From: Lytechinus pictus
Lineage: Eukaryota > Echinodermata > Echinoidea > Temnopleuroida > Toxopneustidae
Assembly (NCBI RefSeq): GCF_037042905.1
Contig: NC_087258.1
Location: forward strand, 8,472,501 to 8,536,500
Length of the DNA: 64,000 bases
Direction: 5' to 3'
Part shown: positions 1 through 9,821 of the stretch, piece after piece
Layout of the letters: every line of letters starts with the position of its first letter
Position numbering within the stretch: the stretch's first letter is position 1
Translations under genes and position numbers: made by a program
Notes under the pieces: model-generated
The model's database searches: none
Told to the model about the DNA's origin: nothing
What the model saw: the letters and a program-made list of their open reading frames with translations, nothing else

Positions 1-188
1 ATGGGTATTAGATGGGTGTGCTCTGGTCTAATCCGTTTTGGTGTGATATCGAAATTCCCATATGGGTATCAAATGGGTATCACCCATATTGAAATAAAAG
101 TTGGTAGCGGATGGGTTTGAACTTGAATAGCCCATGATGTTGGAATTACCATAGTATGGGAACCCAGATCATACCCATCTGGGTATGA
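1..188. repeat. 61-bp satellite, left fragment
   Basis: Diverged units of the same satellite as 446-3013, recognised by GGGTAT, GAATTCCC, CAGATGGG-like and AACCCATC blocks. Here the units are more degraded. The array is interrupted at 189 by a poly(T)-led insertion and resumes on the far side in the same unit (GGGTATGAT on the left, ATTGAAATTCCC on the right). Confidence 0.8.
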
Positions 189-445
189 TTTTTTTTTTTG
201 CAGGAGTTTCTGCATTTATTGTAAAGTCAAAATAAATTTACAATACATAAACATAATCGTAGTATGACATGAAAGTACATTGTAATGTGACAAATTTATA
301 GTAGTGTCATAACAAAATTTAGACATGAATACAATTTAAGTATAAGACAAAGTAGTAAAAAACAAATGCAGTGACAAACTATATAAGCAAAATACATGCT
401 TGAGTAATAGCAGCCAAAGGGGGAAAGGGGCTACAATGAAACCAG
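189..445 (-). mobile_element. Short poly(A)-ended retrocopy in the satellite
   Basis: The plus strand starts with 11 T (189-199), so the inserted sequence ends in poly(A) on the minus strand. An AATAAA (minus, 215-220) lies 15 nt before the tail. The body is about 245 bp, AT-rich and without a useful ORF, and it does not resemble the 3' end of the neighbouring LINE. It looks like the 5'-truncated 3' end of a LINE or a processed transcript, but the source is not recognised. No clear target-site duplication is visible. Confidence 0.6.
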
Positions 446-3013
446 TATTGAAATTCCCATACGGGTATAAGATGGGAATGGACTGGGTTAACCCATCTGG
501 GTATGATATTGGAATTCCCATACGGGTATCAGATGGGTAAAAACTCGACTAACCCATTTGGGTATGATAGTGGAATTCTCATTAGGGTATCAGATGGGTA
601 AAAACTGGAGTAACCCATCTTGGTATGATATTGGAATTCCCATTAGGGTATCAGATGGGTAAACACTGGATTAACCCAACTGGGTATGACATTGGAATTC
701 CCATTAGGATATCAGATGGGTAAAAACTGGGTTAACCCATCTGGGTATGATATTGAAATTCCCATTAGGGTATCAGATGGGTACAAACTGGACTAACCCA
801 TCTGGGTATGATATTGAAATTCCCATTAGGGTATCAGATGGGTAAACACTGGATTAACCCATCTGGGTATGATATTGGAATTCCCATTAGGGTATCAGAT
901 GGGTAAAAACTGGACTAACCCATCTTGGTATGATATTGGAATTCCCATATGGTTATGAGATGGTTATGAACTGAGACAACCTATCTGGGTATGATATTGG
1001 AATTTCCATTAGGGTATCCGATGGGAATGGACAGGGTTAACCAATTTGGGTCTGATATTGGAATTCACATTGGGGTTTGAGATGGCAATGGACTGGGTTT
1101 ACCCATCTGGGTATGGTTTTGAAACTCCCATAAGGGTAATAGATGGGTAAAAACTGGATTAACCCATCTGGGTATGGTATTGGAATTTCCATTAGGGTAT
1201 GAGATGGGTATGAACTGGGTCAACCTATCTGGGTATGATATTGGAATTTCCATTAGGGTATCAGATGGGTAAAAACTGGACTTACCCATCTGGGTATGAT
1301 ATTGAAATTCCCATTAGGGTATCAGATGGGTACAAACTGGACTAACCCATCTGGGTACGATATTGAAATTTCCATACGGTTATGAGATGGGTATGAACTG
1401 GGTCAACTTGTCTGGGTATAATATTGGAATTCCCATTAGGGTATCAGATGGGTAAGAAGTGGACTAACCCATCTGGGTATGATATTTGAATTCCCATTAG
1501 GGTATCAGATGGGTCAAATTGGACTTACTCATCTCGGTATGATATTGGAATTCCCATACGGGTTTAAGATGGGAATGAACTGGGTTACCCCATCTGGGTA
1601 TGTATTGAAATTCCCATTAGGGTATCAGATGGGTCAAATTGGACTTATCCATCTGGGTATGATAATGGAATTCTCATTAGGGCATCAGATCGGTAAAAAT
1701 TGAATTAACCCACCTGGGTATGGTATTGGAATTCCCATTAGGGTATCAGATGGGTATGAACTGGGTCAACCTTTCTGGGTATGATATTGGAATTCCCATT
1801 AGGGTATCAGGTAGGTAAAAACTGGATTATCCCATCTGGGTATGGTATTGAAATTCCCATTAGGGTATCAGATGGGAATGAACTGGGTCAACCCATTTTG
1901 GTATGATATTGAAATTCCCATTAGGGTATCAGATGGGTAAAAACTGGACTAACCCATCTGGGTATGATATCGGAATTCCCATACGGGTTTAAGATGGGAA
2001 TGAACTGGGTTACCCCATCTGGGTATGATATTGGAATTCCCATACGGGTATCAGATGGGTAAAAACTCGACTAACCCATTTGGGTATGATAGTGGAATTC
2101 TCATTAGGGCATCAGATAGGTAAAAACTGGATTAACCCATGTTGGTATGATATTGAAATTCCCATTAGGTATAAGATGGGTAAAATTGGACTAACCCATT
2201 TGGGTATGATATTGGAATTCCCATAAGGGTATCAGATTGGTAAAAACTGGATTATCCCATCTGGGTATGGTATTGAAATTCCCATTAGGGTATCAGATGG
2301 GAATGAACTGGGTCAACCCATTTGGGTATGATATTGAAATTCCCATTAGGGTATCAGATGGGTAAAAACTGGACTAACCCATCTGGGTATGATATCGGAA
2401 TTCCTATACGGGTATGAGATGGGAATCGACTGGGTTAACCCATCTGGGTATGATATTGAAATTCCCATTAGGGTATCAGATGGGAATGAACTGGGTCAAC
2501 CCATCTGAGTGTAATATTGAAATTCCCACACGGGTATCAGATGGGTAAAAACTGGACTATCCCGTCTGGGTATGATATTGAAATTCCCATTGGGGTATGA
2601 GATGGGAGTGGATTGGTTTAACCCATCTGTGTATGAGGTTAGAATTCCCATTAACAGATGGGTAAAAACTTGACTAACCCATCTTGTTATGATATTGAAA
2701 TTCCCATAAGCCGATAAGGGTATCAGATGGGTATCAACTAGGGTAACCCAACTGGGATTCATATTAAATGGGTTCACCCATGTTAGAATACTGTACCCAT
2801 ATGGGTAGCGGATAGAACTGAAAATGTAAAATGAAAATGGTTTACCCATCTGGGTATCCCTGGATATGGTATTGGAATTCCCATATGTGTATCAACTGGG
2901 GTAACCCATCTCGGTTTGATATTGAAATTTCCATATGAATATCAGATGGTTACTAATTTGGGTTATCCCATATTATATAGGTAGCAGATGGGTCTGAACT
3001 GGGTTAACCCATC
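446..3013. repeat. 61-bp satellite array, about 42 units
   Basis: Head-to-tail repeats with a 61-bp period. Each unit carries GGGTATGATATTGGAATTCC, then CATTAGGGTATCAGATGGGT, then AAAAACTGGACTAACCCATC. Two sub-types alternate irregularly, one with GGGTAAAAACTGGACTAACC and one with GGGAATGAACTGGGTCAACC. ACCCATCTG and CAGATGGGT form an imperfect dyad centred on GGAATTCC. Units become more diverged from about 2750. Open frames here simply follow the repeat and are not genes. Confidence 0.95.
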
Positions 3014-3054
3014 TTTTTTTTTTTCATACTTTTGCCCCAATGGGCAAGTTTATT
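3014..3054 (-). terminator. LINE poly(A) tail and AATAAA signal
   Basis: Minus-strand AATAAA at 3049-3054 is followed ~25 nt later by the 11-A tail at 3024-3014, which abuts the target-site duplication. This marks the transcript 3' end used for retrotransposition. Confidence 0.8.
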
Positions 3055-3094
3055 TACAAAAAAAGAACACGTTTACAGAAGTCAAATTATAACA

Positions 3095-6000
3095 TTATTC
3101 AAACAAATGTTTCAACATACTCCATTTCAAATCAAAAACTTTCCTTTTTCCATTCAGATCATGAATGTAACATTCATCTAAATAATAAGTTTGTATTACC
3201 TTCTTAATCTTCTTAAAATCAGGTACAGTCTTGTTCAACCTCGAGAAATATAATTGTTGTTTTACTAAAATGATAATACAATTCAGGGCATCATTTCGCT
3301 TTTCTTTATATCCAAACAAAATATTCTGTGGAGTAAATTTAAGAATAAACGTAGGAGATGATATCCACGTTTCTATTTTACTCCAAATATTTCTACTAAA
3401 ATTACAGAAGTAAAAGAAGTGTTCAATTGTTTCCTTTACAGTATAACAAAATGTACAGCACTCAGTATTGGTGATCTTTAGTTTGAATAAAATATCATTT
3501 AAAAACACAATTCTATTGAAAACTTTGTATTGGAAATACTTTATCCGAATGTCAGTTGTAAATCTGAAAATCATCCTATTAAATTCTGGTATTTTAGTGT
3601 GATCCAAAAGAATATTTGAATTTTTTCCCCATTTTGCTGCAATAGTTTTAGCTGAATCTTTATTTCCTATCAAAAGTTTGTAAATACTTTTACACCCCTT
3701 TTTATCACTCATTATAGGAGAAATATAAGGCATAACAAATGGTTCACATATTCTATGGTCTAGATTTTGAAATTTTCGATTAAACACACATCTCAGAGCC
3801 TGAGAAATTGAAAAATATTCCAAAACATTGACTTTTAAGCCAAACTTAGATTCACATTCAGTTAAAGATATAATATTTCCTTCTCGATCTATTAAATCAT
3901 TAATAAATCTTATACCCTTTTCTTGCCAGTATTTAAAATAAACAGACTTCCCATCTATTTGTATTTTACTATTTTTCCATAAAGGTTGCGCTAACCAATT
4001 GATATTTTCAGATTTTTGAAATATCGAAAATAGCATGGCAAAAAACTCTTTCCAAAATGGATTACTAATCTTTTCCGATATGTTATAAAAATATTCATCT
4101 CCATAAAACAGATGGAAAGGCTGTCCTAAAGAAAATCCTAATAGACTTTCTACGTCATCACATTTTCTCAATAGAATTCTTCTCAACCATGTCAATTTTA
4201 ATGCTTTATTAAAACAATCTATATCTATCATTTTCAATCCCCCTTCTAAGTATGAACCAAGTATTTGTTCCCTACTAATTTTGTCTGGTTTTCCATTCCA
4301 TACAAATTGAAAAAATTTAACTTTAATATTTTTCATTAGTTGAGCCGATGGACTGGGGATTGAAAGAAAAAGGTGATTGAATTGAGGCAATAAAAGGGAT
4401 TTAGCCACTGTAATTCTACCCAAAGGTGTAATATTTCTCTTCGACCATGAAATCATCTGTCTTTTCAATTTATCAAAAATCCTATCGTAATTGAAATCGG
4501 GGATCTTGTTAATATTCACATGAAAATCTGTACCAAGATAGCGAAAATAAGTATCCTTTATCAAGTTTACTTCTAATTCAATGTCTAAACTTGTCTTTTT
4601 CAGGCTACCCAAAAAAATAATTTGTGTCTTTTGTGAATTGAGTTTAAGTCCAGTAAATTGAGTAAAAAAAGAAATCATCTCCAACACTTTTTGAAAAGAC
4701 TTATTTGAGCCAGAAATAAATAAAGCCGTATCATCGGCATATTGAAGTATTTTGAATTCTCTTTTGTTTACGCTGATTCCCTCAAACTGGTTTGAATTTC
4801 TTATCCACAATGCAAGAATTTCCACACACATAATGAAAAGGTAAGGAGAAATTGGATCCCCTTGTTTACAGCCCCTTTGGATATTAAATCTGTGTGACAA
4901 TTGAGAATTAACAATAACGCTTGAGTAAGCATTACTGTGCAAAACATCCACCCATCTCTGAAATGACGGACCCACCCCAAAAAACGAAAGAACCTTTTGA
5001 ATGAATTCATGGGAAATACTATCGAACGCCTTTTCAAAATCTAATAGCATTAAAGTACAAGGTAAATTTTGCTTTTCCGCTAAAGCAATGATATCGTATA
5101 TTATTCTAATATTTTCCCCAATAAAACGACCAGGTAAAAATCCTTTCTGATCTGTGTGAATGACTACTGATAATACCTTTCGTAACCTATTTGCAAGACA
5201 TGTAGATAAAATTTTGTATACAACATTAAGAAGAGATATCGGTCTCCAATTTTTAATAAAATGACGGGGCTTATTACCTTTAGGGATTAAAGTTATAAGA
5301 CCCAAGTTTTGTGAAGGAGATAATTCACCAGTCAAATAAGCATTTTTGACACTTCGCCACAAATAAATTCCTATATCATTAATAAAATACTTAAAAAATT
5401 CTGCTGTAAAGCCGTCTTGACCGGGCGCTTTACCAATTTTAATCTGTTTAACTGCATCAAGTATTTCTGAATAACATATATCCCCTTCTAAAACGTCACT
5501 TTCTTGTGGTGTAAATGTCCTTACTTTATTCAAAGGAATCATAGCAAACAATCTTTCGGCCTCTGATACTGGTTGAAATGTATACAAATCCTTAAAATAA
5601 AGATATACTTCTTGTAAAATATCCTCTTGTTGATCAATTAAACAGTTGTTTTTATCAATCAATCTTATAATTGTCTTTTCCACTGATCTCTGTTTTTCTA
5701 AATTCAAAAAATATTTTGAAGGCTTTTCTCCAAATTGCATTTCTTGTATCCTGCTATACTTAATCGAATTTTGCTGCTCATTTTCAATAATGCTTTCTAA
5801 TTGTTCTTTCAAAATACGTATCTTTTCAATAGTTGAAGTTCTTTCCTCTGATATCATATTGGTTTCTAATTTAAAAATTTCCTTCTCAATTTTGTTTTTT
5901 TCTTCCTTATTTTCTCTTTTTCTTCTCAACGAATATAGAATAGTAGAACTTCTCAATTCCATGAGAAGAGTATCAAAAAACAACTGTTCATTGATAGAAA

Positions 6001-6883
6001 ACATAATATCTTCCTTTCTCATCTCTTCATATTCTTTACCTTGAATAGATTCTTCTTCTGCATATTGTAATACTACTTCTCTTATCTTTCTTTTAATAAT
6101 GTCCACATATTCCTCATCTTTCAAGAAAACATTGTTAAATTTCCAATAAGTAAAACATTTTTGGTATTTATCTAATTCAAATTCTAAGCTGATTATAGAA
6201 TGATCAGATTTATATCCAAACAGATGTTCTGTTTTTGTGATTAAAGAAAAGAGATCCGAGGAAACCAAAAAATAATCAAGTCTACTCTGTTTTAATGGAG
6301 TAGGCTGTCTCCATGTATAACTTCGAATCCCTACATTATGTTCACGCCAAACATCTACCAAATCCAAATCATTTTTTAATTCTATCACCTTCTTCCTTGC
6401 TTCTTTGTTGTTCAATCTAATGTAATTCAAAGTATCCAGATCAAAATCTTGCACCAGATTCCAATCCCCACAAATTATTATGTGCGGGTCATCAAACTCA
6501 ATGGTATATCTTTTAAGATCATCAAAAAAACCAGGAGTATCGTCATTTGGACCATATAATGAAATTAATGTTACTTGCAACGTTCCAATACAAAGGCTCA
6601 GTATAATAAAATTACCTTTATCATCTATTTTTTCTTTTTTTACTTCTACAACAAAATTTGTGTCAAACATAACAGCTACTCCTCTCGAGCGAGAATTGTT
6701 ACAGGAGAAATAACATTTACCCAACCACTCCCTCTTCACTGAAAGACATATTTCAGGAACAAAATGAGTATCTTGTAAACAATATATCTGTGCTCTTTTA
6801 GATTTTATATATGCAAGGATGTCTCTTCGTTTCATAACATTTCCTAGTCCACGACAGTTAAAAGATAATACTTTCACAGTCAT
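3095..6883 (-). CDS. LINE ORF2: endonuclease / reverse transcriptase
   Basis: 1262-aa protein that nicks target DNA and reverse-transcribes the element's RNA. Residues 1 to ~235 are an APE-type endonuclease: SFNCRG near 7-12, QDTH at 37-40, CGDWN at 138-142, RLDYFLVSS at 201-209 and SDH at 226-228. A charged linker follows. The reverse transcriptase spans ~480-870, with WRPISLLNVVYK from 546, FEKAFD at 616-621, GCKQGDP at 671-677 and the catalytic YADD at 715-718. Near the C-terminus is C-x2-C-x8-H-x4-C (1143-1160), the zinc knuckle usual in L1-type ORF2. The endonuclease residue that is normally Glu (QETH) is Asp here. The ATG at 6883 overlaps the stop of the upstream frame (ATGA), suggesting termination-reinitiation. 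The frame is complete and uninterrupted. Confidence 0.95.
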   Translation of the reverse strand: MTVKVLSFNCRGLGNVMKRRDILAYIKSKRAQIYCLQDTHFVPEICLSVKREWLGKCYFSCNNSRSRGVAVMFDTNFVVEVKKEKIDDKGNFIILSLCIGTLQVTLISLYGPNDDTPGFFDDLKRYTIEFDDPHIIICGDWNLVQDFDLDTLNYIRLNNKEARKKVIELKNDLDLVDVWREHNVGIRSYTWRQPTPLKQSRLDYFLVSSDLFSLITKTEHLFGYKSDHSIISLEFELDKYQKCFTYWKFNNVFLKDEEYVDIIKRKIREVVLQYAEEESIQGKEYEEMRKEDIMFSINEQLFFDTLLMELRSSTILYSLRRKRENKEEKNKIEKEIFKLETNMISEERTSTIEKIRILKEQLESIIENEQQNSIKYSRIQEMQFGEKPSKYFLNLEKQRSVEKTIIRLIDKNNCLIDQQEDILQEVYLYFKDLYTFQPVSEAERLFAMIPLNKVRTFTPQESDVLEGDICYSEILDAVKQIKIGKAPGQDGFTAEFFKYFINDIGIYLWRSVKNAYLTGELSPSQNLGLITLIPKGNKPRHFIKNWRPISLLNVVYKILSTCLANRLRKVLSVVIHTDQKGFLPGRFIGENIRIIYDIIALAEKQNLPCTLMLLDFEKAFDSISHEFIQKVLSFFGVGPSFQRWVDVLHSNAYSSVIVNSQLSHRFNIQRGCKQGDPISPYLFIMCVEILALWIRNSNQFEGISVNKREFKILQYADDTALFISGSNKSFQKVLEMISFFTQFTGLKLNSQKTQIIFLGSLKKTSLDIELEVNLIKDTYFRYLGTDFHVNINKIPDFNYDRIFDKLKRQMISWSKRNITPLGRITVAKSLLLPQFNHLFLSIPSPSAQLMKNIKVKFFQFVWNGKPDKISREQILGSYLEGGLKMIDIDCFNKALKLTWLRRILLRKCDDVESLLGFSLGQPFHLFYGDEYFYNISEKISNPFWKEFFAMLFSIFQKSENINWLAQPLWKNSKIQIDGKSVYFKYWQEKGIRFINDLIDREGNIISLTECESKFGLKVNVLEYFSISQALRCVFNRKFQNLDHRICEPFVMPYISPIMSDKKGCKSIYKLLIGNKDSAKTIAAKWGKNSNILLDHTKIPEFNRMIFRFTTDIRIKYFQYKVFNRIVFLNDILFKLKITNTECCTFCYTVKETIEHFFYFCNFSRNIWSKIETWISSPTFILKFTPQNILFGYKEKRNDALNCIIILVKQQLYFSRLNKTVPDFKKIKKVIQTYYLDECYIHDLNGKRKVFDLKWSMLKHLFE

Positions 6884-8118
6884 AGAATCACTCGTAAATA
6901 GCTACAGTCAACAAATGACAACATTATGAAGACACCCATACAAAATCTATCATAAAAGAGAGTGGTTGGATAATTCCTTTGAAGGGAGCAAGGCATGTTA
7001 ACACAGATGTTTCGCGGCTCCAAATATTTCAGAATGTCAATTTCACAAGGACTATGCATAACAAAGGCAGCTTTAATGTTCAACAACCAGGCAGGCATAC
7101 CAGTGCATTGGGAATGGCTACAGCTCAACTTCATCACATAATGTAGTGATACACGTATTCCAATTGTAAATACTAGAACATGGTTGTGTACAGAAAAGTG
7201 CATAGTTATTCCTAGAGTCAAACTGTTCACTTCAAAATTTCTGTATAACTTAGAAAAATGTATTGTTCTGGTTGTAATTTCACAAGCACACCTTTTTAAG
7301 TATACATTTTGTAATAAAATGTTACTCTCAATCCTTTCAAAATATAAAGAATTCACATTTTGAAGAAAAACTTTGAATATTGCTTGAAGGCATGACTTCA
7401 ATGAAAGCCTTGAAAAGTACATTTGAAACTCCTCCATTATATTTGTTTCTGATTCCAAGCAAAGAACATGACATTGAGATTTTGAACCCCGACTCTGAAA
7501 GAGTAATATCAACATTACTTGGAGCCATGACTTTAAAAAATATCTGAAATGGCAGATGTGAGATTTCTCAATCTTCCTTGACTTTAACTCCAAATATTGA
7601 ACAAAAAATTGACCTTCTGAAACCTGACTTGTACAGTTCATTTGTACTAAGCTACTGTATCCCAGGTATAAATGAATAATTAGAGTACATGTATTACTAT
7701 CCATTCCTTTGAAATAAAAACATTTCACATCATGAACCAATATTGTTTGGAAGTAAAAATTAAAGAGATAGTATTGAGATATCTCTGTTGTTGCCGCCTG
7801 TAATAGCCACAGTTGGATATAATATTGATCCTGACATACACGTAACCATACTAACTGCAATGAGCAAATATATCCATGAAAAAATATTGGAGACAATTGT
7901 TTGAAACCTATGTATAAACTAACCTCAGCAACCTGTTCCATCAGAAAATCTTTATATTCATGTTTATCACACTTAACACATATGATATGGAAAAGAAATA
8001 TCAAGATGTATAGAGCATGACTGCTTAACATAAAGACTTCATTCGAATCTTTCGAAATGTAGCTTGGTAAACGTGTTCTCGCCTGTCCTTTGGAGTATTT
8101 AGGCCTATAAATTGTCAT
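6880..8118 (-). CDS. Additional LINE ORF between ORF1 and ORF2, unknown function
   Basis: 412-codon open frame from the ATG at 8118. The next codons upstream in frame run into a TGA within about 25 nt. It lies 165 nt after the ORF1 stop, and its TGA overlaps the ORF2 ATG as ATGA. I do not recognise the protein. It is rich in Leu, Phe, Tyr, Cys and Ser, with a hydrophobic stretch near residues 33-48. Residues ~125-290 look like three or four degenerate repeats of ~35-45 aa, each with a motif like LYFERIESNI, CHVLCLESETNI or VKCFYFKGMDSNT. All three stop codons are AT-rich, so a frame this long in such DNA is unlikely by chance, and the other five frames are closed here. It may encode a real third protein, or it may be a decayed tandem repeat that happens to stay open. 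Confidence 0.55.
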   Translation of the reverse strand: MTIYRPKYSKGQARTRLPSYISKDSNEVFMLSSHALYILIFLFHIICVKCDKHEYKDFLMEQVAEVSLYIGFKQLSPIFFHGYICSLQLVWLRVCQDQYYIQLWLLQAATTEISQYYLFNFYFQTILVHDVKCFYFKGMDSNTCTLIIHLYLGYSSLVQMNCTSQVSEGQFFVQYLELKSRKIEKSHICHFRYFLKSWLQVMLILLFQSRGSKSQCHVLCLESETNIMEEFQMYFSRLSLKSCLQAIFKVFLQNVNSLYFERIESNILLQNVYLKRCACEITTRTIHFSKLYRNFEVNSLTLGITMHFSVHNHVLVFTIGIRVSLHYVMKLSCSHSQCTGMPAWLLNIKAAFVMHSPCEIDILKYLEPRNICVNMPCSLQRNYPTTLFYDRFCMGVFIMLSFVDCSYLRVIL

Positions 8119-8283
8119 GAAGGAAAGCAAAATGCAGTCTCACAGGCAAAATAAAATCTTATTAACGATGACATTTGACTCCCAATCAGCACATGTATTC
8201 ATCGAGTTTCAACATATGCCATATATAATTTTCATCCACATTTTTATGGTGATGATTTTTCTACTCAGTCATCCTTTTCACTC

Positions 8284-9159
8284 TCACTGAACTTGGGATG
8301 GCTCAGCATGAATCTCCGCTGTAATCTGGCGAGCGCTCGAAGTCGAAGGCTTCGTTTTGTTGGGATATACCTGCTGGTCATCATCTTGTTGGATGAGGCT
8401 GTGGTCATCAACAACAAGTGTTGCTTGTACTTGTGGGGTAGTTGCACGCTGCTTGTCATAGAACCAAGCCAAATTACCGTTGCTATCACGCCATTTCCCA
8501 GCAGAGAAGTAGTGTCGCTTCCCCGCGTTAAAGGATTCCTGCACATCTTTTTGCCATTTTTTTTTCTCTGCTCTATCCGTAGCTGACAAATCATCGATGA
8601 TATAGAAAGGGTATTGCTCCAATTTTTTTCGCTGTTGCGAAAGCACAAAGTGCTTATCCTGGTACGACAACATCCTGATTAGAAGATGGCGCGGCTTATC
8701 TCCTACCTTCCGGCCGTCCCGATGAGCCCTCTCGACCCGAGGGGACCGCATGTCAAAGAATTTCTCAAGGAAAGCTACAGCCACCTCCACCCCTCTCTCC
8801 TGGCGAGACATCGGTAATCCCACGACTCTTAAATTGTTCCTGCGAGAAAACCTTTCAAGCTTATTCTCTGCCAGCGCCGACTTCTCAAGGGCTTGGGTGT
8901 TTTGTTGGGTAGCAATCTCTAATTCCTTAACTTTCTTCTCTAGTGGAGACATTCGCTTCTCTAGCTTTTCAGTCCTGTCACCTAAGAAATCCAGAGCTTT
9001 CTCAAAACCTGCACACATAGATTTGATATCTGCTATGCCCCTTCTGACATAATTTTCAAAGTCCGATGAAAGTTCATCCGATGCACTAGATGTGTCGGTT
9101 TGTGTCCCCGAAGTTTCGGCCATGGCCTTTTGTGCGGTTCCGCTTCTTAGGTTCGGCAT
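8284..9159 (-). CDS. LINE ORF1: L1-type RNA-binding protein
   Basis: 291 aa from the ATG at 9159; the frame is open slightly further upstream but without an ATG. The N-terminus is Ser/Thr-rich. Residues ~43-105 form a Lys/Glu/Leu heptad region, a likely trimerising coiled coil. It runs into ERFSRRNNLRVVGLP (~102-116), the hallmark joint between coiled coil and RRM in L1 ORF1 proteins. The RRM-like segment continues to ~190, and a basic C-terminal domain (KKWQKDVQESFNAGKRHYFS region) ends near 238. The tail is Gln/Asp-rich. L1 ORF1 proteins coat the element RNA and act as nucleic-acid chaperones. That role is inferred from the family. Confidence 0.9.
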   Translation of the reverse strand: MPNLRSGTAQKAMAETSGTQTDTSSASDELSSDFENYVRRGIADIKSMCAGFEKALDFLGDRTEKLEKRMSPLEKKVKELEIATQQNTQALEKSALAENKLERFSRRNNLRVVGLPMSRQERGVEVAVAFLEKFFDMRSPRVERAHRDGRKVGDKPRHLLIRMLSYQDKHFVLSQQRKKLEQYPFYIIDDLSATDRAEKKKWQKDVQESFNAGKRHYFSAGKWRDSNGNLAWFYDKQRATTPQVQATLVVDDHSLIQQDDDQQVYPNKTKPSTSSARQITAEIHAEPSQVQ

Positions 9160-9251
9160 ACCGTAAATTTCAGTTGAATAGGTTTCCACGTGCTAACTGG
9201 GAGCTCGCGCGTCTACACGTCTTCACTCTTCAGCAGTCATCGGCGAGAGAT

Positions 9252-9545
9252 GGTTAACCCATCTGGATATGGTATTGTAATTGTCGGTCACATGGGTTTC
9301 TGATTGGCCTGAATTAGGTTAACCATTATGGGCATGATATTGGAATTTCCATATGGGTATCAGATGGGCATGCAAAAGGTTAACCCATCTGGGTTTGACA
9401 TTGGAATTCCCATAATGGGTATTAGATGGGAAACGACAGGGTTCATCAATCTGGGTATGATATTGGAATTTTCATATGGGTATCAGATGGATATGATCTG
9501 GGTTAACCCATCTGTGAATGATATTGGAATAATTCTCACAATGGT
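9252..9545. repeat. 61-bp satellite, right fragment
   Basis: The array continues to the right of the LINE in the same orientation as on the left, starting with the second copy of GGTTAACCCATC. It holds four to five diverged units (GATATTGGAATTCC-like, CATATGGGTATCAGATGG-like) and fades out near 9545. Confidence 0.85.
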
Positions 9546-9706
9546 AACTCCTGAAGGAACTCGACAGGACAGCGTTTTGCGTTTGGTAAACGCCATGCAA
9601 GCTGGTATATAACCAATTACCTCGGAAACATTTTACGTCTAGGTTAATCAGTCACAGTAGCTGACGTTATAGACGACAGATATTACTCTCGGGCCTTTTT
9701 TAGTGG
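9546..9706. other. Short unassigned stretch
   Basis: Unique-looking sequence between the satellite and a tRNA-like SINE head. It may be the body of that SINE, which would read leftward on the minus strand. Confidence 0.3.
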
Positions 9707-9786
9707 AGACAATGGCAGAGTAGGGTTTCGAACTCACAACCTTGTGATTATGAGTCGAATGCTCTAACCACTGGACCACACGCCCG
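9707..9786 (-). mobile_element. tRNA-derived SINE head
   Basis: On the minus strand there is a box A-like TGGTCCAGTGGTTAGAG and a box B GAGTTCGAAACCC at normal tRNA spacing. An anticodon-loop-like CTCATAA (CAT, Met-like) lies between. The arms pair too poorly for a working tRNA. This is most likely a SINE promoter region or tRNA pseudogene. Confidence 0.6.
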
Positions 9787-9821
9787 GGGGGGGCACTCAG
9801 TATATAATGCATAGTGGGTAT

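Larger units (their letters stand above)
3014..9251 (-). mobile_element. Full-length L1/Tx1-like non-LTR retrotransposon
   Basis: A 6238-bp element on the minus strand. The flanking direct repeat GGTTAACCCATC (3002-3013 and 9252-9263) is a 12-bp target-site duplication. The 3' end is an 11-nt poly(A) tail (3014-3024, read as T on plus). In order on the minus strand it has a ~92-nt leader, ORF1 (8284-9159), an additional frame (6880-8118), ORF2 (3095-6883) and a ~70-nt 3' UTR. ORF1 with a coiled coil and RNA-binding region, ORF2 with APE-type endonuclease plus reverse transcriptase, and a poly(A) tail together indicate the L1 superfamily. Tx1-type is my preferred reading. All frames are open, so the copy is young or possibly active. 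The insertion site is inside the satellite. Confidence 0.92.

Noticed and set aside
336-2849. Open frames of 60-117 codons in the satellite
   Set aside because: They follow the 61-bp repeat on both strands and share the same repeated peptide; no independent coding signal.
9707-9786. Possible tRNA-Met on the minus strand
   Set aside because: Anticodon arm pairs at only about three of five positions and the T arm is weak.
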